Shown here in pieces: positions 59,453-64,000 of a stretch of 64,000 bases of DNA. The position numbers and the translations under genes were made by a program. Every line of letters starts with the position of its first letter. The stretch's first letter is position 1. The notes beneath the pieces were generated by a model. The model did not search any database. It was not told the origin of the DNA and was given only the letters and a program-made list of their open reading frames with translations. The stretch is taken from the NCBI GenBank assembly GCA_021817255.1, contig JAKAVO010000003.1, positions 1 to 64,000 of the forward strand, in the 5' to 3' direction. This DNA is from Thermoplasmata archaeon. Its GTDB lineage: Archaea; Thermoplasmatota; Thermoplasmata; Thermoplasmatales; Thermoplasmataceae.

Positions 59453-60177
59453 AAATATCCAAAGTGAGGGGATTGCGTCCCTGGCAAATGGAGAAACACT
59501 ACCTGCAAGCTATCATCCTGAGTTTACTCTCCGATTACAGCCTTGTATTCAAGGGTGGCACATATCTCTGGTTTTTTTACGGGTTACAGAGATTCTCAGA
59601 AGATCTTGATTTTACTTCAACAGGTAAGATTCCATCGAATATCGCCCGGAAAGTTTCAGATGGCGTCAGGATTTACGGAATGGAAAATGAACTCAGGGTA
59701 ATTACAGATAATTCAACCACTTTCTCTTTTAGAATAATTGCGAATGGCCCATTAAATACAGGAATTAAAGACCGATGCGCCGCGTACGTGGAAATCAGCA
59801 AGCATGAGAACGTTCTGGAAGAGAGAATTCCATTGAAAATAGATTTCCCTGAATATTCGATTCCCGTCAGGCGTATTTCAGGAATGAATCTTGATGAAGT
59901 TAGTTATGAAAAAGTCAGAGCAATACTTACAAGAAAGAAGAACAGGGATATTTTCGATCTATATTATCTTGCAAACAGCAAGAAGGTATTATTCAGGCAA
60001 GATCTGATAAATAAGAAACTGGAGTTTTATAAAATGAATTTTTCTGCAGATTCATTTGCCCATGAACTTAATTCAAGAGCACAAAGGTTTGGGAAAGACT
60101 TGAAAAACCTTGTTTTTGGTGAACTCCCTGACTATGATGAAGTTGTAAAGGCCTTAGATAAATGGATTCATTCATAG
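59449..60177 (+). CDS. AbiEii-like nucleotidyltransferase toxin
   Basis: LVFKGGTYLWFFYGLQRFSEDLDFTSTG (GG[TS]...R.S.DLDF); VRAILTRKKNRDIFDLYYL; TTG start overlapping the AbiEi TGA. Confidence 0.88.
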   Translation: MKISKVRGLRPWQMEKHYLQAIILSLLSDYSLVFKGGTYLWFFYGLQRFSEDLDFTSTGKIPSNIARKVSDGVRIYGMENELRVITDNSTTFSFRIIANGPLNTGIKDRCAAYVEISKHENVLEERIPLKIDFPEYSIPVRRISGMNLDEVSYEKVRAILTRKKNRDIFDLYYLANSKKVLFRQDLINKKLEFYKMNFSADSFAHELNSRAQRFGKDLKNLVFGELPDYDEVVKALDKWIHS

Positions 60178-60273
60178 ATTATATCCCTAATCCGTGTAAA
60201 GATCGAAGAGATTGCTTAGATTGAAACTAAGTAGGCATATGATTGATATGCCCGTCAAAGAGATAAAATGTTT

Positions 60274-63200
60274 TCACAATTCACCAAATGAGTCCTTTAT
60301 TCTTTTCCTTCTCCTCCTTCCTCTGAAGTATGAAACCATTGCATATATGTAAAGGATTATTCCTGTATAGATTAAAATGTTCAAGAAGAGATAGACGGGA
60401 GAACTGTATGATATTGTTCTGATGTTGGAATTAACCGTAGAACCGCCCTGAAGCACTGCAACCACCCTAAATTCGTATTTAGTTCCCGGGTAAATTCCAT
60501 TTACGAATGCAATATCATTGGAATTGGGTGCAATCTTAATTTCATTCCACGTTGCCTGCCCCGAGCTCTTATAATCTATCAAATAGTAAGAAACAGATGT
60601 GGAAGAAAATGAAATGGACCAGGATATGAACGATGTGAAGAAGAATAGTGGCATCAACCTGTCAATGGTAATTGCCAGCGGAGCTTCCAGCAGGGTGACA
60701 AGATCTGGTTGAAGCAGGATTATCTGGCTGGTTTCATTCTGGCTCATCGTGTAGTTTTTGCTAACAGGATAGAAATTCGTGGCCTGAGCCTGCACAAGGC
60801 TTAATCCGGATGGCAACCATATGGAGAAATACCCAAATTTATCGCTGTATGCATTCCCGCTGCTGTATGATAATTTAGTTGACCCAATTGGAATTGCCAG
60901 CCCATACTTTGCAGCGTAATATCCGTTTTCGACCGTTCCATTCAGGTAATAACCTTTCCCTGTGCCAGCAAGTGAATAGGGCAAATAAGTGGCATTCTCT
61001 CCCGGTTGAATTCCAAGAAAGCCTGACGCGTTTAAATAACTTCCCCTGAAGTCACTAATTGAATACTTTATGTATTGTGGAGTAACAGAATATACAATGA
61101 TCCCGTTATGGTTATAGATTTCAGTTCCGTTGGACAATGTTAAATTTGCGCCTATAGGGGAAATGTCAAATGAAAGATTCACCGGCATCTCCTTTTCATA
61201 AACTTTAGGATTAGTATTTGCAAACCCATAACTTCCAGCGTAAAATCCCGTTGAACGTGTGCTCAGATTGCTATATGCCCCAATGGATGAATAATTAGTC
61301 TGGTTATTTAATTCAACCACAGAAGTGTAATCTATGCGTGAAGTGAAATTCGCAGTGAAGTTTGATGAATCAGGATATTGAAATTGCAGCTTTAATGGCT
61401 TGACAGTTGGAAGTTTCAGATCAAACCTGTAGATCAGCGTAAGATAATGGTAAAATTTGATCTTCAATGATTGCCCTGAGATGGCCTTGAAGCTGTTTGT
61501 TGATGATATGCTTCCATTGACACTGAATTTCTCACCGTTCACACTCTTTATATACATGTCCATTGGGCTGGACTGGTTCAGTTCCATGAAAGTGTGGAAG
61601 CCAGAAGCAGATTGAAAATTCCCTGATGGGCTTGATAAGTTGTACTCAAATTTTATTCCTGAAGTTTCATTTAATATTCTGATTGCTGAGCATGCCGTCC
61701 GGTTAAAAGGATAAATTTGCAAACCGGAAGTTGCCTTATTCACAGATGAAAAGCTATTGTTAAATTTTGCAGACGATATGAAGGAAGTTCCACCGCTGGT
61801 TGGAAGCCCCTTTCCATTGCTGATATTGAAGACAATGCTCGCATTGGTTCCATAAAGTTGCTGCGGGAATATCTGCAGGTGCTCAGTGGTATTTCCAACA
61901 GTGATAGAAAGGGAATCCACATTAAAGGATACAATGGCATCCTTCGTAACCACTTTTCCAGTGCCGATATACCTTTCTTTGAAATAGCTGCCCGCCCTGA
62001 ACACTTCATAGAAAGATGATCCTGACTGGCAAATCCCTGCCTCAATCATTGAAGGCTGGCCACCGGCTGCAATGCCGCTGAATGACCTGTAGCCATTGCC
62101 GGAGTTTAGAGCAGGAGACTGGGTTATGTTTGCCCGGATATTGAAGGAAGATGTGTTGATTATTCCGTAATTCAGCCTGTATCCATATGAAGAATATATT
62201 CTGGATATATCTCTGGCAATAAGCCCTCCGTTAATGTATCCAAGCCCGGTAACCGGATTCCAGCCATATGTTGCATTGTAATATCCATTATTCCCGCCGG
62301 TAACGGGCACAATTGCCTTCCCATATTGGTTTGTCCTGGAAATATTGTAAAGAAGCGGGTTTATTTTCCCGAGTTTTCCATGAAGATATTGATCTATAAG
62401 AATAAAGGAAGCCGCAGTAATTGGAGTTGCAAGGCTAGTTCCTCCAAGTGTAAACACATTCCCCCTTGAAAAGACAGCCACGCCTCCGCTGTTAGGATTG
62501 GCGACTGCAGATATATCAGGAACGCCTAATGAATCTCCGTGAAACCCGGTTGCATTCTGGTAGGACGGTGCTGAAAAGTATGTGCTGTATCCCCCACCAC
62601 TTTTATCCCAACCTGTTTGTGTATACTGCCCGCTTGAATAACTTATGGAAGTCCCTCCGACAGAAGTCACGTACGGATCACCGGCCGGAAAATTAACAGT
62701 TAATCCTTTTGTCCCATCATAGGCTCCCTGGTCACCCGATGCCGCGAATACATGAATATTCTTCCTGTCTGCATTTTGAAAAGCCTGGTTATATACGCCC
62801 ATCAAACCATTGGGCAATGATGATTCTGCTATTCCCCAACTCATGCTCAGCCCCTGGATTTGGCTAAGGTTGTTAATTGTATAATTAACCCCGCCCTGAA
62901 GATAGCCAACTTCAGCATTTGGAACAGTCACCAGATCTATATGTGCTTTTGGTGCTATAGAATGAAACCATTCAACATCAGTTGCAGTCTCCAGCGACCA
63001 GGTTGAACTGACATTAGCCGGTGAGCCATAAGGGTAGTAATAAGATATATTTGCACGTGGCAGATTATACGTAGAGTCAAAAGTCTGGAGGTCGTAACTT
63101 AATGAAGGATCACCATATGCATCAACAATAGCTATGGTAAACCCCTGCCCACATATGTTGCTGCCATAAAATCCGGACAGATTATAGGCTTCTCTAATCT

Positions 63201-63441
63201 GGCTTACATTATAGGGATGCCCCTGCCCGCTCACTTCCGGCATAAGGTTCTTAAGCACAAATTGAGGAGATTCCGTCAGATTCCATGCCAACCCCTTCCT
63301 TTCATTAGTTTGATTCGTGATCATGTTTTTGCCCACTTTACCAACTCCTGCATTGGCAGAGTTGCCACTGGGCGTTAGAAACGTTAAACCTGAAGTAATC
63401 ATCAGGAATGTGACCAAAAAAATTATTGATTTTTTCAACAT
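60274..63441 (-). CDS. Peptidase S53 (sedolisin) with FN3-like C-terminal domain and TM anchor
   Basis: Signal peptide; SLETATDVEWFHSIAPKAHIDLV (Glu/Asp); FAASGDQGAY; GGTSLATPITAASF (Ser); C-terminal TM then RGRRRRKR. Confidence 0.9.
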   Translation of the reverse strand: MLKKSIIFLVTFLMITSGLTFLTPSGNSANAGVGKVGKNMITNQTNERKGLAWNLTESPQFVLKNLMPEVSGQGHPYNVSQIREAYNLSGFYGSNICGQGFTIAIVDAYGDPSLSYDLQTFDSTYNLPRANISYYYPYGSPANVSSTWSLETATDVEWFHSIAPKAHIDLVTVPNAEVGYLQGGVNYTINNLSQIQGLSMSWGIAESSLPNGLMGVYNQAFQNADRKNIHVFAASGDQGAYDGTKGLTVNFPAGDPYVTSVGGTSISYSSGQYTQTGWDKSGGGYSTYFSAPSYQNATGFHGDSLGVPDISAVANPNSGGVAVFSRGNVFTLGGTSLATPITAASFILIDQYLHGKLGKINPLLYNISRTNQYGKAIVPVTGGNNGYYNATYGWNPVTGLGYINGGLIARDISRIYSSYGYRLNYGIINTSSFNIRANITQSPALNSGNGYRSFSGIAAGGQPSMIEAGICQSGSSFYEVFRAGSYFKERYIGTGKVVTKDAIVSFNVDSLSITVGNTTEHLQIFPQQLYGTNASIVFNISNGKGLPTSGGTSFISSAKFNNSFSSVNKATSGLQIYPFNRTACSAIRILNETSGIKFEYNLSSPSGNFQSASGFHTFMELNQSSPMDMYIKSVNGEKFSVNGSISSTNSFKAISGQSLKIKFYHYLTLIYRFDLKLPTVKPLKLQFQYPDSSNFTANFTSRIDYTSVVELNNQTNYSSIGAYSNLSTRSTGFYAGSYGFANTNPKVYEKEMPVNLSFDISPIGANLTLSNGTEIYNHNGIIVYSVTPQYIKYSISDFRGSYLNASGFLGIQPGENATYLPYSLAGTGKGYYLNGTVENGYYAAKYGLAIPIGSTKLSYSSGNAYSDKFGYFSIWLPSGLSLVQAQATNFYPVSKNYTMSQNETSQIILLQPDLVTLLEAPLAITIDRLMPLFFFTSFISWSISFSSTSVSYYLIDYKSSGQATWNEIKIAPNSNDIAFVNGIYPGTKYEFRVVAVLQGGSTVNSNIRTISYSSPVYLFLNILIYTGIILYIYAMVSYFRGRRRRKRIKDSFGEL

Positions 63442-63491
63442 GATTTCCCGGTATTGGAAATTTTATTAATATATGTATCATTTTCGGTATA

Positions 63492-64000
63492 TTGGATGAG
63501 AAAAAATTTCTGGTAAGCAAATTCAGGGAATATTACATGAATAATAAACTGGTTTATACTGAACGGCTGAGCCAGAGGGAAATAGGATTTATTCCATTTG
63601 ACGGAAAGATGATCAGGCATATGAATGCTGAGAACCAGCAACAACTGCAAATGCTTATTTCGGATTTTAATCCAAGGCATCTTTACCATTCTGTAGCATA
63701 TTACAAATATCCAGATAAAAGATCAATGCAGGAAAAACAGTGGACTGGTGCGGAATATGTCTTTGATCTGGATGCCGATCACATCCCCGGAGCAGATAAA
63801 ATGCCATATGAACAGATACTTCAGGATGTTAAAATCCACACAATGAGGCTCATAAACAAGTTTTTGCTCGGGTATCTGGAAATAGACCCCGGCAGCCTTT
63901 CCCTATATTTCTCAGGTGCGAGGGGATACCATGTCCATATCAGGAATGACGCGTTTTACCAGATGAATTCAGACCAGAGAAGAGAAATTTCAAATTTAGT
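63492..64000 (+). CDS. priS: DNA primase small subunit PriS (partial, runs off right edge; probable TTG start)
   Basis: Own translation: LDEKKFLVSKFREYYMNNKLVYTERLSQREIGFIPFDGKMIRHM...EYVFDLDADH...LYFSGARGYHVHIRND. Confidence 0.92.
   Translation, partial: MDEKKFLVSKFREYYMNNKLVYTERLSQREIGFIPFDGKMIRHMNAENQQQLQMLISDFNPRHLYHSVAYYKYPDKRSMQEKQWTGAEYVFDLDADHIPGADKMPYEQILQDVKIHTMRLINKFLLGYLEIDPGSLSLYFSGARGYHVHIRNDAFYQMNSDQRREISNL

Noticed and set aside
1-64000. CRISPR array or cas genes
   Set aside because: No regularly spaced identical repeats and no Cas-like protein noticed

Overview
64 kb of compact, AT-rich archaeal chromosome. Evidence for Archaea: TFB next to Gar1, PriS, split transketolase, a Pcc1-like ORF, an archaeal pilin and Dph6. 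The gene set (S53 protease, DUF929, GH15, many APC and ABC transporters) suggests a heterotrophic Thermoplasmatales-like acidophile; the taxon is inferred. Most of the window is ordinary metabolism: transketolase/transaldolase, FtsZ, a beta-oxidation-type trio, Trx/TrxR/Rieske, ClC, GuaA subunit A, PurB, peroxiredoxin and an MMPL transporter. Main points of interest: (1) about 0-9 kb, a locus resembling bacterial cell-wall (muropeptide/aminosugar) salvage, with a peptide-type ABC importer, a MupG/DUF871 protein, a beta-propeller glycosidase-like protein, a BadF/NAGK-type kinase and a NagZ-like GH3, in an archaeon that would not be expected to make murein; (2) a sugar-type solute-binding protein (19830-21242) whose usual late N-lobe segment lies at the N-terminus, which would make each lobe contiguous; (3) a gap-free 285-nt duplication covering two different tRNA-Leu genes (CAA, CAG) plus the 3' end of a neighbouring gene, one copy truncated at an ISAzo13-like transposase remnant; (4) a decayed accessory patch (about 41.4-45.4 kb) with frameshifted VapC, a 2H phosphoesterase carrying an in-frame TAA and an orphan DNA methyltransferase; (5) an AbiEi/AbiEii-like pair; (6) a 3-hydroxyacyl-CoA dehydrogenase that appears to start at CTG. 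No CRISPR array or rRNA was seen. All functional calls come from reading motifs and family resemblance by eye; no searches were run.
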